Positions 1 through 7,528 of a stretch of DNA of 64,000 nt are shown here, piece by piece. The translations under genes and the position numbers were made by a program. This DNA comes from Congregibacter litoralis KT71 (GTDB lineage: Bacteria > Pseudomonadota > Gammaproteobacteria > Pseudomonadales > Halieaceae), in assembly GCF_000153125.2 (NCBI RefSeq), contig NZ_CM002299.1, positions 2,864,928-2,928,927 of the forward strand, read 5' to 3'. Below the pieces are notes generated by a model. It was given only the letters and a program-made list of their open reading frames with translations, was not told where the DNA came from and ran no database searches. How positions within the stretch are numbered: the first letter of the stretch is position 1; the number at the start of each line of letters is the position of its first letter.

Positions 1-15
1 AAGCTCGGTATTGCT

Positions 16-465
16 ATGCCGACAGCAGAAGAAGAATCAGCAAACCCTGACAAGGCGGATGATATCTATATTGGTGCAACCAGGCGGCTTCGTGAGCTGA
101 CGCGCTCTAATAAAAAGCTCTTGCTAAAAGAGAACATTGCCTATGGATTTCACCGCAATATGCTGGCGATGAAACCGGTTGGCATCGTATCGTGCCTTTT
201 GGGTATCGCCTACGGATTAGTGATTGCAAAAGTTCTGCAGGTAATACCGCCCCATTTTGTCCCGGCACATCTTGCAGAGCCGGGGCTTGCCGCAGGCTTG
301 ACGTTGCTTACTTCTATGGCGTTACTTGCTGGCTGGCTATTGTATTTCGATAAGAGCGCAGTTAGGCGAATGGGGTTCGTTTATGCAGAACGCCTGTTTG
401 AGTGCTTGCCGATTTTGCCTTCTTCAGCACCATTGGAATGGGTCTCAACACCAACTAGAGACTGA
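16..465 (+). CDS. Hypothetical two-helix membrane protein
   Basis: I do not recognise a family. The 149-residue product has a charged N-terminal part (about residues 1-50, rich in Glu, Lys and Arg) and two hydrophobic stretches (about residues 53-78 and 89-110) that look like membrane helices, with a short Phe-Asp-Lys-rich link after the second. No signal peptide is evident. The start at position 16 lies almost at the window edge, so a longer upstream form cannot be excluded. The gene stands just left of a putative integrative island whose genes point the other way, and its C-terminal tail could be altered by that insertion. Function unknown. Confidence 0.45.
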   Translation: MPTAEEESANPDKADDIYIGATRRLRELTRSNKKLLLKENIAYGFHRNMLAMKPVGIVSCLLGIAYGLVIAKVLQVIPPHFVPAHLAEPGLAAGLTLLTSMALLAGWLLYFDKSAVRRMGFVYAERLFECLPILPSSAPLEWVSTPTRD

Positions 466-510
466 GGTTCGAGTCAATCTCCAGACAAGCCATTTGGCTC
501 GACTCGAGCT

Positions 511-1827
511 TTAGCTTGCAGAATTATTTGGTTCGGTACGGGACGTTTCCTCGTAGCGGGCCGCAGCGTGATTATGTCTGAGATCCGAAACTACGGCGAT
601 CAATCTATTGACCGGCTCGGCCAATCGCTTCGGTAGTACACGGTGCTCGGAAAAGATTTTTTCATTGGCGATCCATCGCTTCGCAACCCAGACATCGTCT
701 TCGGGGTGATTATTGTCAACACCGTTGCAATACTTATAGCCAACAAGGGCATCGGTATGCGATAGCAGGATACGCGCCATGGTCATGTGGAAACGGTGCG
801 CCTGAAGATCTGCTGGCCCCTTGGGGCGAGGAAGGGTCAAGCGGAGACATTTCTGATCATTAAAGTCCTTCCAATCAGGACCGACGACCTGCCCGGCACG
901 CTCCAGCATCTTGCGGGCCTGGTCGTTCTTACCGTTGACTATCGCCACAGCAACCGTCCCTTTCGGATACTCCAGCTTTTCGGCCAGGAGATTCATCCAG
1001 CTCACCAGCTTGTTCAGCGTTTTATCGTCGGCAAACACGAGGAACTGATGGCGCTGATCGTCGTCGAGAAACGCCGGCAATTGCGCATAGAGTGGGTATA
1101 GCAAGTCATGGATATAGATGTAGGTCTGTCGTCGCCCTTGTTCATGGTTACGGGTGGTTGCCGTCAACACTTTCTGTGCCCATTTCGGAGTAAGTTCGGG
1201 CAGGGTCATTTCGGTGATATCGATGGAGATGAGTGGGAAGCCGAGAGACTTTCCGATCAGCGCCTTCCGACCGTCAAAGGCGTGGCCAAGTTCGATTTCA
1301 ACACCGCCAAGCACCATCGGTTCAGCCTGGACCGGCGGTCCAAGCACAGCCACATCGAGCCGGAACTTGCTGCCGAAAGGCGTCTCTAGAGGATGCTCAG
1401 TTGCCACTCGGTCGGCGCCAAGCAGCAAGTTCCCCTCCAGCGGATAATCCGATGAATCCAAATCGCTGAACGACCAGGGCATTGCAAGCCCAGCACGCAA
1501 GCGCCTTGAGAGCTCGTCCGCGACAAGTTCTTTCGCCCGCCGGTGTTCAGGGCTTTCCTGAATAGCACTCCATCGGTTAGCTTCTTCATCGTCGAAGTGA
1601 GCTTTAGGCTTAAAGGTGTGCTGAGTAGGCAGTACTCGAAAATGGGATCGTCGGCGCAATTTGCCATTTTCAAAGGAAGGACTGACCCACGTCACCATTT
1701 GCCGCGATCCATCGGAAGAGACCAATGGCCAAAGCTTGCGCGCATGTTCCCGGCTACGGACGTCACGTGCCGCAATCGTGGTCTGGAAAAGCCCTTTCCG
1801 GGAAAAAACAACAATCGCCTCGTCCAT
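511..1827 (-). CDS. CoiA-like / PD-(D/E)XK-type predicted nuclease
   Basis: A 438-residue protein of unknown role. Around residues 92-110 there is an H-x3-K motif (EHRRAKELVADEL), followed by RLDVAVL (Asp158) and GGVEIEL (Glu177, Glu179). This H/K - D - ExE spacing resembles CoiA-type proteins and PD-(D/E)XK nucleases, so a DNA-cutting activity is inferred, not shown. The ATG at 1827 was chosen because GGGGGAG precedes it at good spacing; a longer reading frame extends upstream into the neighbouring gene but has no such site. The start overlaps slightly upstream sequence of the Ymh-family gene, so the two are probably co-transcribed. A role in defence is suggested only by its company (toxin-antitoxin, Ymh family, integrase). 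Confidence 0.45.
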   Translation of the reverse strand: MDEAIVVFSRKGLFQTTIAARDVRSREHARKLWPLVSSDGSRQMVTWVSPSFENGKLRRRSHFRVLPTQHTFKPKAHFDDEEANRWSAIQESPEHRRAKELVADELSRRLRAGLAMPWSFSDLDSSDYPLEGNLLLGADRVATEHPLETPFGSKFRLDVAVLGPPVQAEPMVLGGVEIELGHAFDGRKALIGKSLGFPLISIDITEMTLPELTPKWAQKVLTATTRNHEQGRRQTYIYIHDLLYPLYAQLPAFLDDDQRHQFLVFADDKTLNKLVSWMNLLAEKLEYPKGTVAVAIVNGKNDQARKMLERAGQVVGPDWKDFNDQKCLRLTLPRPKGPADLQAHRFHMTMARILLSHTDALVGYKYCNGVDNNHPEDDVWVAKRWIANEKIFSEHRVLPKRLAEPVNRLIAVVSDLRHNHAAARYEETSRTEPNNSAS

Positions 1828-1838
1828 TGGCTCCCCCT

Positions 1839-2657
1839 TTACGCAGGCACAGCAGCAAGCCTCGTGACGCCATCCAGCTTGCGGTGAATCAGTGACACCA
1901 GCGTCAGGATGTCCAGGGCGTCTTGTTCGGACATCGGCCAATTCGTCTTCGCAGCATGGGCAAGCGGATTGCGTACCGCTCCAAACAGACCGACCAGCAG
2001 GTTTGCAAAACCTTTCTGTTCGCTCTTTTCGGACTCCGAGGTAAGTGTCTTTAAGGCAAGAACGGGTTGTTGGCCCGCAAAAGCCTTATTCACAAGGTCA
2101 GCACCATCGCCGCTCAGGCCTGAGAGCTGGCGAATCCGCTCGGCGACGCCCTTGGTTGCTTCAAAGACTGCGTGAAAATAGTTCTCTTCCATTAGCTCCG
2201 CACGACAGTAGTTCAGGACTTCTGCATGCACAGTCCGACTTTCCAGCGCCGCCTTGAGGCGCCCGGCTCGGGCTCGGGCCTCATCCAGCGTATTGGCCTT
2301 ATCGGCATATCCAACTTTGCCGTCTTCACGCACGTAGAAACCCGAAAAGGCCAAGACAACATTGAGTTCATCTCGGCGCCACGCGAATGCTCCAGGATTA
2401 CTGGCATAGCTCACCGGATTCATCGCGCGATTGATGAACATGATGAGATGGTTACCAACCTTATGCTGGTTCTGCGCGCCAGCCAACGCATTGAACAGCC
2501 GTTTCCACTTGGTCATGTCTGGGGATGAGTCGGCTACTTGGACCTCTTGTAACAACCGCCCGATCTGCGTGCCAGTCAGACCTTGTGCGGTGTCGGCAAG
2601 GACGCGGCAGGCAGCTTCCAGGTGCTGGGAGCTGAACGGGGCAATTTGTGAAGCCAC
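1839..2657 (-). CDS. Ymh / TIGR02391-family protein
   Basis: The C-terminal half carries the signature of the Ymh (TIGR02391) family: a helix with YFHAVFEATKGVAERIR, then DLVNKAF, a segment ending GFANLLVGLFGAVRNPLAHA, and DALDILTLVSLIHRKLD. Proteins of this family are common in accessory and defence regions; their biochemical role is not established. The GTG at 2657 is chosen because GGAGG stands seven bases before it; upstream codons in the same frame overlap the preceding HTH gene and look non-coding. The product is 272 residues, without membrane segments. It lies 25 bp behind the antitoxin gene and 11 bp ahead of the CoiA-like gene, consistent with one operon. Confidence 0.6.
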   Translation of the reverse strand: MASQIAPFSSQHLEAACRVLADTAQGLTGTQIGRLLQEVQVADSSPDMTKWKRLFNALAGAQNQHKVGNHLIMFINRAMNPVSYASNPGAFAWRRDELNVVLAFSGFYVREDGKVGYADKANTLDEARARAGRLKAALESRTVHAEVLNYCRAELMEENYFHAVFEATKGVAERIRQLSGLSGDGADLVNKAFAGQQPVLALKTLTSESEKSEQKGFANLLVGLFGAVRNPLAHAAKTNWPMSEQDALDILTLVSLIHRKLDGVTRLAAVPA

Positions 2658-2682
2658 TATCTGTACCTCCGTCGCACATTCA

Positions 2683-2988
2683 TCAGATAATGGCCTGCAA
2701 ACCCTTGTCGGCGATGACGTTAAGTAGCTTGAGCGCCGGGCCTGCTGGGTGCGTTTCACCCTGTTCCCACTTGCGTACCGTCGAAGCCGTAGTGTGCAGG
2801 TGATGGGCGAACACTGGCTGACTGAAATGCAACGCTTCACGCAGACGCTTGATGTCGTCCGCGCTGAACTCGCGCACCGGCGGTGGGCAGATCGCGTCGA
2901 ATTCACGCATCGTCACTTTGCTGATCGCGCCAGCGTCTTGCAATGCAGCCAGATCACCGCGCAAGGATTCAATGATTTTACTTGTCAC
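2683..2988 (-). CDS. XRE-family antitoxin, HigA-like
   Basis: A 101-residue protein with a C-terminal helix-turn-helix (about residues 42-85: LREALHFSQPVFAHHL, TASTVRKWEQGETHPAGPALKLL) typical of HigA / XRE antitoxins that bind their own promoter. The GTG start at 2988 is preferred because GGAGG lies seven bases upstream; it overlaps the end of the toxin gene by 11 bases, the usual coupled arrangement of higBA modules with the toxin first. Likely neutralises the toxin and represses the operon at the palindrome upstream of it. Confidence 0.8.
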   Translation of the reverse strand: MTSKIIESLRGDLAALQDAGAISKVTMREFDAICPPPVREFSADDIKRLREALHFSQPVFAHHLHTTASTVRKWEQGETHPAGPALKLLNVIADKGLQAII

Positions 2989-3352
2989 AACATACCTCCA
3001 ATAGAACACCAGCCTGCAATGCCTTCACCAATTCCTTAGCCGACAGCTCTAGAAATACCTTGCCGGCATATTGCAGCGCTTTTTTCTCTTCCCGCGTGAT
3101 GTTCGACTTGTCGCTTTTCGGGAACCCGTGCAGGAATACATAACGGCGGCCAACACGGGCCGATAACAAGGTGCGGTAGCCACCGCTCTTACCCGCACCA
3201 GGGCGAGCTACCCGCTTCTTATAAAGGTGGCCGCCCAAGTCGGCATCAATTAGCCCGTTCTCCATTTCCTGGACCGCCTTGCACAGGGCCGTATCGGACA
3301 GTTTCTCGCCCGCTTGCCACCGCGCAAAATCCTTTCGCTTCAAGACATTCAT
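2978..3352 (-). CDS. RelE/HigB-superfamily toxin
   Basis: A 124-residue basic protein with the pattern of the RelE/HigB-like toxins that carry GKSGGYRTLL in mid-protein followed by a hydrophobic strand (RRYVFLHGFPKSDKSNI) and a C-terminal helix with EEKKALQYAGKVFLELS. Such toxins usually cleave mRNA on the ribosome or interfere with translation; the residues needed are not assigned here. The ATG at 3352 is one of two neighbouring candidates (the other six bases upstream). It is the first gene of the operon and overlaps the antitoxin gene by 11 bases. Probably acts as a maintenance module for the small island. Confidence 0.75.
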   Translation of the reverse strand: MNVLKRKDFARWQAGEKLSDTALCKAVQEMENGLIDADLGGHLYKKRVARPGAGKSGGYRTLLSARVGRRYVFLHGFPKSDKSNITREEKKALQYAGKVFLELSAKELVKALQAGVLLEVCCDK

Positions 3353-3375
3353 ACACATCCACCCCAATAACTATA

Positions 3376-3386
3376 CCCGTAACGGG
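3376..3386. promoter_or_regulatory. Palindromic operator candidate upstream of the HigBA-like operon
   Basis: CCCGTAACGGG is a perfect palindrome (CCCGT A ACGGG) 24 bases ahead of the toxin start, where an XRE antitoxin would be expected to bind for autoregulation. Binding itself is inference. Confidence 0.5.
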
Positions 3387-3432
3387 CATGATTGTCTATC
3401 CCTCGCAGGAGCCCCCAATGGTCGCCCACGAT

Positions 3433-3461
3433 CAATAGTCGCACCGCTATTGCGACTATTG
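3433..3461. repeat. 10-bp perfect inverted repeat between integrase and toxin genes
   Basis: CAATAGTCGC and GCGACTATTG form a perfect 10-bp stem around a 9-base loop, between the divergently regulated toxin promoter and the integrase 3' end. No U-run follows, so it is not a canonical terminator. It may be a protein-binding or recombination site. Confidence 0.45.
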
Positions 3462-3488
3462 AGCGGCAAACCTGTACACCGACCCTGC

Positions 3489-4688
3489 TCATACTGAGGC
3501 TCCCTTGACACGCGGAGCCCCTATAATTGTCTTACGCCGGTTCGCTACGAGTTCGGCCGCCTCACGAACCGGATCATCCTCGGTATGGATGTAGCGCATA
3601 AACATGGTCACAGTCTTGTGCGCTGTCAGTACCATACCGACTTTGACTGGAATACCCGAGTTGGCGATGTCTGTGGCCGAGCGATGTCGGATGCCATGCG
3701 TGCCGACGTGAGTGACGCCAGCCGCCTTGAGTGTACGGGTCCAGCCGCCGTAATACTCCCCATAGGTCAAGTGGGTGAGCGGGTTACGCGGCGATGGCAG
3801 CACATAACGTCCGCCTTCCTGTCGAGGTGCCGTGGAAAGCAGTCGATAGGCTTCCTCGCTCATGGGTTTTGACATACCACCGGTCTTGCTGTCGGGCCAG
3901 ACCACCCGGCGGTTCTCCAGGTCAATCCATTCCCATTCAAGCAGCACTATTTCAGAACGCCGGGCAGCGAACTCGAATTGCAGACGAATTGCCAGCGGGA
4001 TGACATAAGGCACTAAGCGTTCAGCCTCAACTTGGTCGAGGTGCTTGAATAGCTTGGCCATCTCTCCGTCAGTAATGAGCCGGGTTGTCTTGCCACCGGT
4101 GTACAGCGGAATGTGTCGGCACGGGTTCGAGCCATCCGGGCGGTACCCCCAAATCTCAGCAAGGTTGAACATCTTACGCAGGACGGACAGAGCTTTATTG
4201 GCCTCGCCTGGCTTATAATCGAGCTTCTTCATCATTGTCGCCACGTCGGCACGTTTCACATCCTTTACCTTGAAACGACCCAGGATTGGGATGATGTTGC
4301 GGTCAATATTGCCTTGGTAGCCCCTCTGAGTACTGGGTTTGTTGCGGTGCCTGGAGTAGTCCTCCATGAACTTCACGCACAGTTCCTTGACGGTGGGCGC
4401 TTTGCGCGCTTCCGCCTTGGCAGCTCCTGGATCGCCACCCCGGCGAACATCAGCCAACCAACTCTGCGCCAATGAGCGAGCCTGATCGACCGTCAGTTCT
4501 CCATACAGACCCAATGCGGGCTTGCGCCGCTCACCGGCGTTTGTCCGGTACTGGAGCATGAAGACTTTGCGACCGGCAGGCGTGATCTTGCAGAGGAAGC
4601 CGGGGACGAGGGTATCACGCAGCTCAACGGGCTGCGTCTGAGGTTTTGCCGCATCGACTGCGGACTTGGTGAGCTTGATCTTAGCCAT
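3489..4688 (-). CDS. Tyrosine-recombinase integrase (DUF4102 type)
   Basis: A 399-residue site-specific integrase. The N-terminal part (about residues 1-90) is the arm-binding DUF4102-like domain seen in P4-type integrases (LTKSAVDAAK, DTLVPGFLCKI, LGLYGELTVDQAR). The catalytic domain has Arg in AARRSEIVLLEW, Lys in DSKTGGM, His and Arg in HGIRHRSATDI, a His in LTAHKTVTMFM and the nucleophile Tyr in MRYIH. The ATG at 4688 is preferred to an earlier in-frame ATG because AAGGAG lies at correct spacing. It probably integrated the island formed with the genes to its left. Its attachment site could not be identified. Confidence 0.9.
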   Translation of the reverse strand: MAKIKLTKSAVDAAKPQTQPVELRDTLVPGFLCKITPAGRKVFMLQYRTNAGERRKPALGLYGELTVDQARSLAQSWLADVRRGGDPGAAKAEARKAPTVKELCVKFMEDYSRHRNKPSTQRGYQGNIDRNIIPILGRFKVKDVKRADVATMMKKLDYKPGEANKALSVLRKMFNLAEIWGYRPDGSNPCRHIPLYTGGKTTRLITDGEMAKLFKHLDQVEAERLVPYVIPLAIRLQFEFAARRSEIVLLEWEWIDLENRRVVWPDSKTGGMSKPMSEEAYRLLSTAPRQEGGRYVLPSPRNPLTHLTYGEYYGGWTRTLKAAGVTHVGTHGIRHRSATDIANSGIPVKVGMVLTAHKTVTMFMRYIHTEDDPVREAAELVANRRKTIIGAPRVKGASV

Positions 4689-4865
4689 AGCTGACTCCTT
4701 GGAAAGACCCGTTTCCAGGAGCCTGTTAGGAGCCAAGCGGATGGAAGCCGGGTCAAGTTTCGGAAAGCACCGGCATATGATGAATTAGCCTAAGTTATTG
4801 ATAAACCTGCTGTAGCGAGCTTAGGCGTAGTCCAGCGAAGTACGGTGCTGGAGTCATGGTGAAAT

Positions 4866-4898
4866 AAAAAAAGGGCGATCCATTGATCGCCCTTTTTT
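4866..4898. terminator. Bidirectional intrinsic terminator
   Basis: An 8-bp stem GGGCGATC / GATCGCCC with a 4-base loop is flanked by seven A on the left and six T on the right, so it can stop transcription from both sides. It follows the TonB-receptor gene on the minus strand. Confidence 0.8.
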
Positions 4899-4913
4899 CT
4901 AAACTTACAAAAC

Positions 4914-4947
4914 AGCCCCGAAAGGCAGCCCCTGACGGGGCTTTTTT
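4914..4947 (+). terminator. Terminator-like hairpin, plus-strand orientation
   Basis: AGCCCC and GGGGCT pair around a 17-base loop, followed by TTTTTT. The orientation fits a plus-strand gene, yet none precedes it nearby now; it may be a relic from before the integrase island entered. Confidence 0.5.
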
Positions 4948-4958
4948 ACATCTAACGC

Positions 4959-7355
4959 TTATTCAAAGCTGTACTTGAGCGTTGCACCGTAGGTGCGCGG
5001 CTGGTTGGGATAGCCACTGATGCTGCCTGCCTGCGCCACGGATGGGAACGCGGAAAGCAGATACTCATCGCCATTCAGGTTACGACCCCAGAAATTCAGC
5101 TCCACGCCGTTGCTGAAGGTCATACCAAAGCTGGCGTTGAACATATTGATTTCCCGGGAAGCGACATCAGCGGAGATATTGTCCACCGCCTGCACTTCTT
5201 CCTCGTACACGTGCTCGATGCGCGCGTAGGACATGGCGTTGCCAATATTGAAGTTGTAGGTGGCTGAGGTATTGGTCGACAGCTCGGGAATACCCGAGGG
5301 CTGCTCTCCGGAGAGATCAATAGGACCGTCGGGACCCGTCGCGCCTTGGAAGTCATCGTAAAGAGGATCCAGCCACGTGGCCGCAAAGGAGAGACGCAGG
5401 CCATCAATGGGTGCCCAGTTCACATCGAGTTCTAAACCGTCGGTGGACTGCTCACCGGCATTCGCCAGTACAAAGCCCGTGCCCGTAAAGACGTTACCCT
5501 GGAAACCTTCGATGGTCTGGTCGAAGATCGCCATGTTCACGCTGACGGTATCGAATTCAGCTTTCAGGCCGATTTCGTAGACGGTGGACTCCTCGGGTCC
5601 GGCGTAACGGGTACCCGAAGTCAGGTTAGGTACTAACAACCCCGCCGCGCCCAGCGCCGCAATATCTTCCGGGAAAGGCCGGGAGTCGCGGGAAAGGTTC
5701 CAGGACGATGCCTTGAAACCGGTGCTCACACCCGCATAGACGTTGATGTTTTGCGTCAGGTCATAGGCAAGACGCACGGTGTAAGTGATGTCATCGTCGT
5801 CTGTCTCGCCATCTTCCACGGCGTTGGGGAAGCTCAGGAAAGGCGGCAGGAACTGCAGAGGCTGGAGAGCTTCAAGGCCGAAAGCACCCAGGGGCAGCGA
5901 AGAAAACACGTCCGTAGAGACGATGTTCACGGATGCTTCTTTCCGGGACTCGGTATAGTTTGCACCCAGAGTCAGGGTCATCGCATCGGTGATGTCGTAA
6001 TCAATCTGCGCAAAGAGCGAGAGCGTGTCGTCATCGAGGGTCGCTACTTCACTGGGGAAACCCGCTCCCTCTGCAAAGAAGGTCCCGGCGGGTATACCCA
6101 GGATGGGTCCCAGGGCTGCCTCTACCCCAGAAACACCACCACCGGTAAGTCCATCGGCGTAGGCACGGAACTGATCGCCATAACCGAAGGCACCGTCAGA
6201 CTCGAGCTCTTCCGTGAAATAGAAGGCGCCCACCATCCATTGCAGGGGACCGTCCGTCGCTGAGGTCAGACGCAATTCCTGGGTAAAGGTATCAATCTCC
6301 AGATCTCGCTGGTTTGCCGCATCCGGGGTGACCAGACGGGCACTGGTGTAATCCACATCCCCCAGATCAAATTGCTCGAGCTTTCGCATGGCGGTGATCG
6401 ATGTCAGGGTAAAGCTATCAAAGTCGTAATCGATCTGCATGGACACGCCCTGAGTATCAATACGGTTCTGCGGATCAAAGTCGTAGAAACCTTCGTAAGC
6501 AAAAGGCTCTTCAGGGACGAGGTTACCGCCCAGGGCCTGCACCAGAGCGCCCGTGGGGCCGTTCACCAGGTTTGCGACGCCGCAACACACCTCATCAAGG
6601 CTGTCGGCGTCGGCAATAAAGCGAACCTCCATGCGGTCTGTGGGATTCCACAGCAGCTGGCCGCGCATATTCCAGCGATTGATTTCGTTCTGCTTGGTGT
6701 CCAACTCGAGGTTGTCGTAATAACCGTCACGCTGGTTCATGCCACCCGAAACGCTGAAGGCCAGATTGTCGGAGATCGGACCGGTCAGATAACCCTTCAC
6801 AATTTTCTGGTTGTAGTTCCCGACGGTGACGCCGACTTCACCGCTGTGGCCAAGGAGGTCTGGCTTGGCGGTGACCACGTTGATAACCCCGGCAGATGCG
6901 TTCTTACCAAACAGGGTGCTCTGGGGGCCGCGAAGCACCTCGACTCGCTCCAGCTTGGGCAGGTCGTTCAGGGCGCTACCCACACGGGAGCGGTACACAC
7001 CATCGATGAACACACCGACGGAGGGCTCGATGCCCGGGTTGTTGGCGCCATTCCCAAAACCACGAATGATGAAGTTGGTCTGGGCACTCCCCTGGAGCTG
7101 GGTAACACGGAGGCTGGGCACCAGGGTTTGCAGGTCCTTCACATCCAGTACCTGGGACTGCTCAATGGCCTCTGCGGTCACAACGGATACGGCGATGGGA
7201 ATCTCTTGCAGTGTCTGCTGACGCTTGGCAGCGGTCACGATCACTTCCTCGAGCATTCCCGCACCCTGCCCCATGGCGGGCAAAGACACGGATGCGGCAA
7301 AGCCGGCGGCAGCAAGTGCGGCGGGAATTGCTTTGAGAGATTTTAGAGCGGGCAT
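4959..7355 (-). CDS. TonB-dependent outer-membrane receptor
   Basis: A 798-residue gated outer-membrane transporter. It opens with a signal peptide (about residues 1-30, ending near SLPAMGQG), then the TonB-box region EEVIVTAAKR, a plug domain (about residues 40-160; QEIPIAVSVV, FIIRGFG, GVFIDGVYRS, LERVEVLRGPQSTLFGKNASAGVINV) and a long beta-barrel ending in aromatic YSFE. The IPIAVS..A signature is that of receptors common in Halieaceae and sphingomonads; the substrate cannot be read from sequence. The ATG at 7355 has AAGGTGA upstream. It stands alone, with a bidirectional terminator behind it. The barrel has no obvious interruption. Confidence 0.9.
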   Translation of the reverse strand: MPALKSLKAIPAALAAAGFAASVSLPAMGQGAGMLEEVIVTAAKRQQTLQEIPIAVSVVTAEAIEQSQVLDVKDLQTLVPSLRVTQLQGSAQTNFIIRGFGNGANNPGIEPSVGVFIDGVYRSRVGSALNDLPKLERVEVLRGPQSTLFGKNASAGVINVVTAKPDLLGHSGEVGVTVGNYNQKIVKGYLTGPISDNLAFSVSGGMNQRDGYYDNLELDTKQNEINRWNMRGQLLWNPTDRMEVRFIADADSLDEVCCGVANLVNGPTGALVQALGGNLVPEEPFAYEGFYDFDPQNRIDTQGVSMQIDYDFDSFTLTSITAMRKLEQFDLGDVDYTSARLVTPDAANQRDLEIDTFTQELRLTSATDGPLQWMVGAFYFTEELESDGAFGYGDQFRAYADGLTGGGVSGVEAALGPILGIPAGTFFAEGAGFPSEVATLDDDTLSLFAQIDYDITDAMTLTLGANYTESRKEASVNIVSTDVFSSLPLGAFGLEALQPLQFLPPFLSFPNAVEDGETDDDDITYTVRLAYDLTQNINVYAGVSTGFKASSWNLSRDSRPFPEDIAALGAAGLLVPNLTSGTRYAGPEESTVYEIGLKAEFDTVSVNMAIFDQTIEGFQGNVFTGTGFVLANAGEQSTDGLELDVNWAPIDGLRLSFAATWLDPLYDDFQGATGPDGPIDLSGEQPSGIPELSTNTSATYNFNIGNAMSYARIEHVYEEEVQAVDNISADVASREINMFNASFGMTFSNGVELNFWGRNLNGDEYLLSAFPSVAQAGSISGYPNQPRTYGATLKYSFE

Positions 7356-7528
7356 GGGGGTCACCTTTTTTGAGTTATGTTGACAATGTCAATTCTCATA
7401 CGGCTGACACACAGGGTCAACGCCCTCAGCGTGGATCATTCACATTTATGGCTGTTGACAGGGAGCGGTGAAGCAAGGTCGGGTAAGATGGCTACCCTGG
7501 GGCCAACGAACAAAGGAAAAAACAGTCC

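Larger units (their letters stand above)
511..4740. mobile_element. Putative small integrative island (integrase, toxin-antitoxin, two possible defence genes)
   Basis: Four accessory genes and an integrase lie head to tail on the minus strand between a chromosomal membrane-protein gene and a housekeeping-type TonB receptor. A DUF4102-type tyrosine integrase at one end, a HigBA-like pair and genes typical of variable regions suggest a small integrated element. I could not find convincing flanking direct repeats, and the limits given are gene limits, not proven ends. Confidence 0.5.

Noticed and set aside
503..4826. CGAGCTT near 503 and 4818 as att repeats of the small island
   Set aside because: Only seven bases, too short to separate from chance.
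6372..7346. Long open frames opposite the TonB receptor and opposite ppdK (7436-9097)
   Set aside because: Shadows of GC-rich genes; no domain features and they fully overlap well-supported genes.
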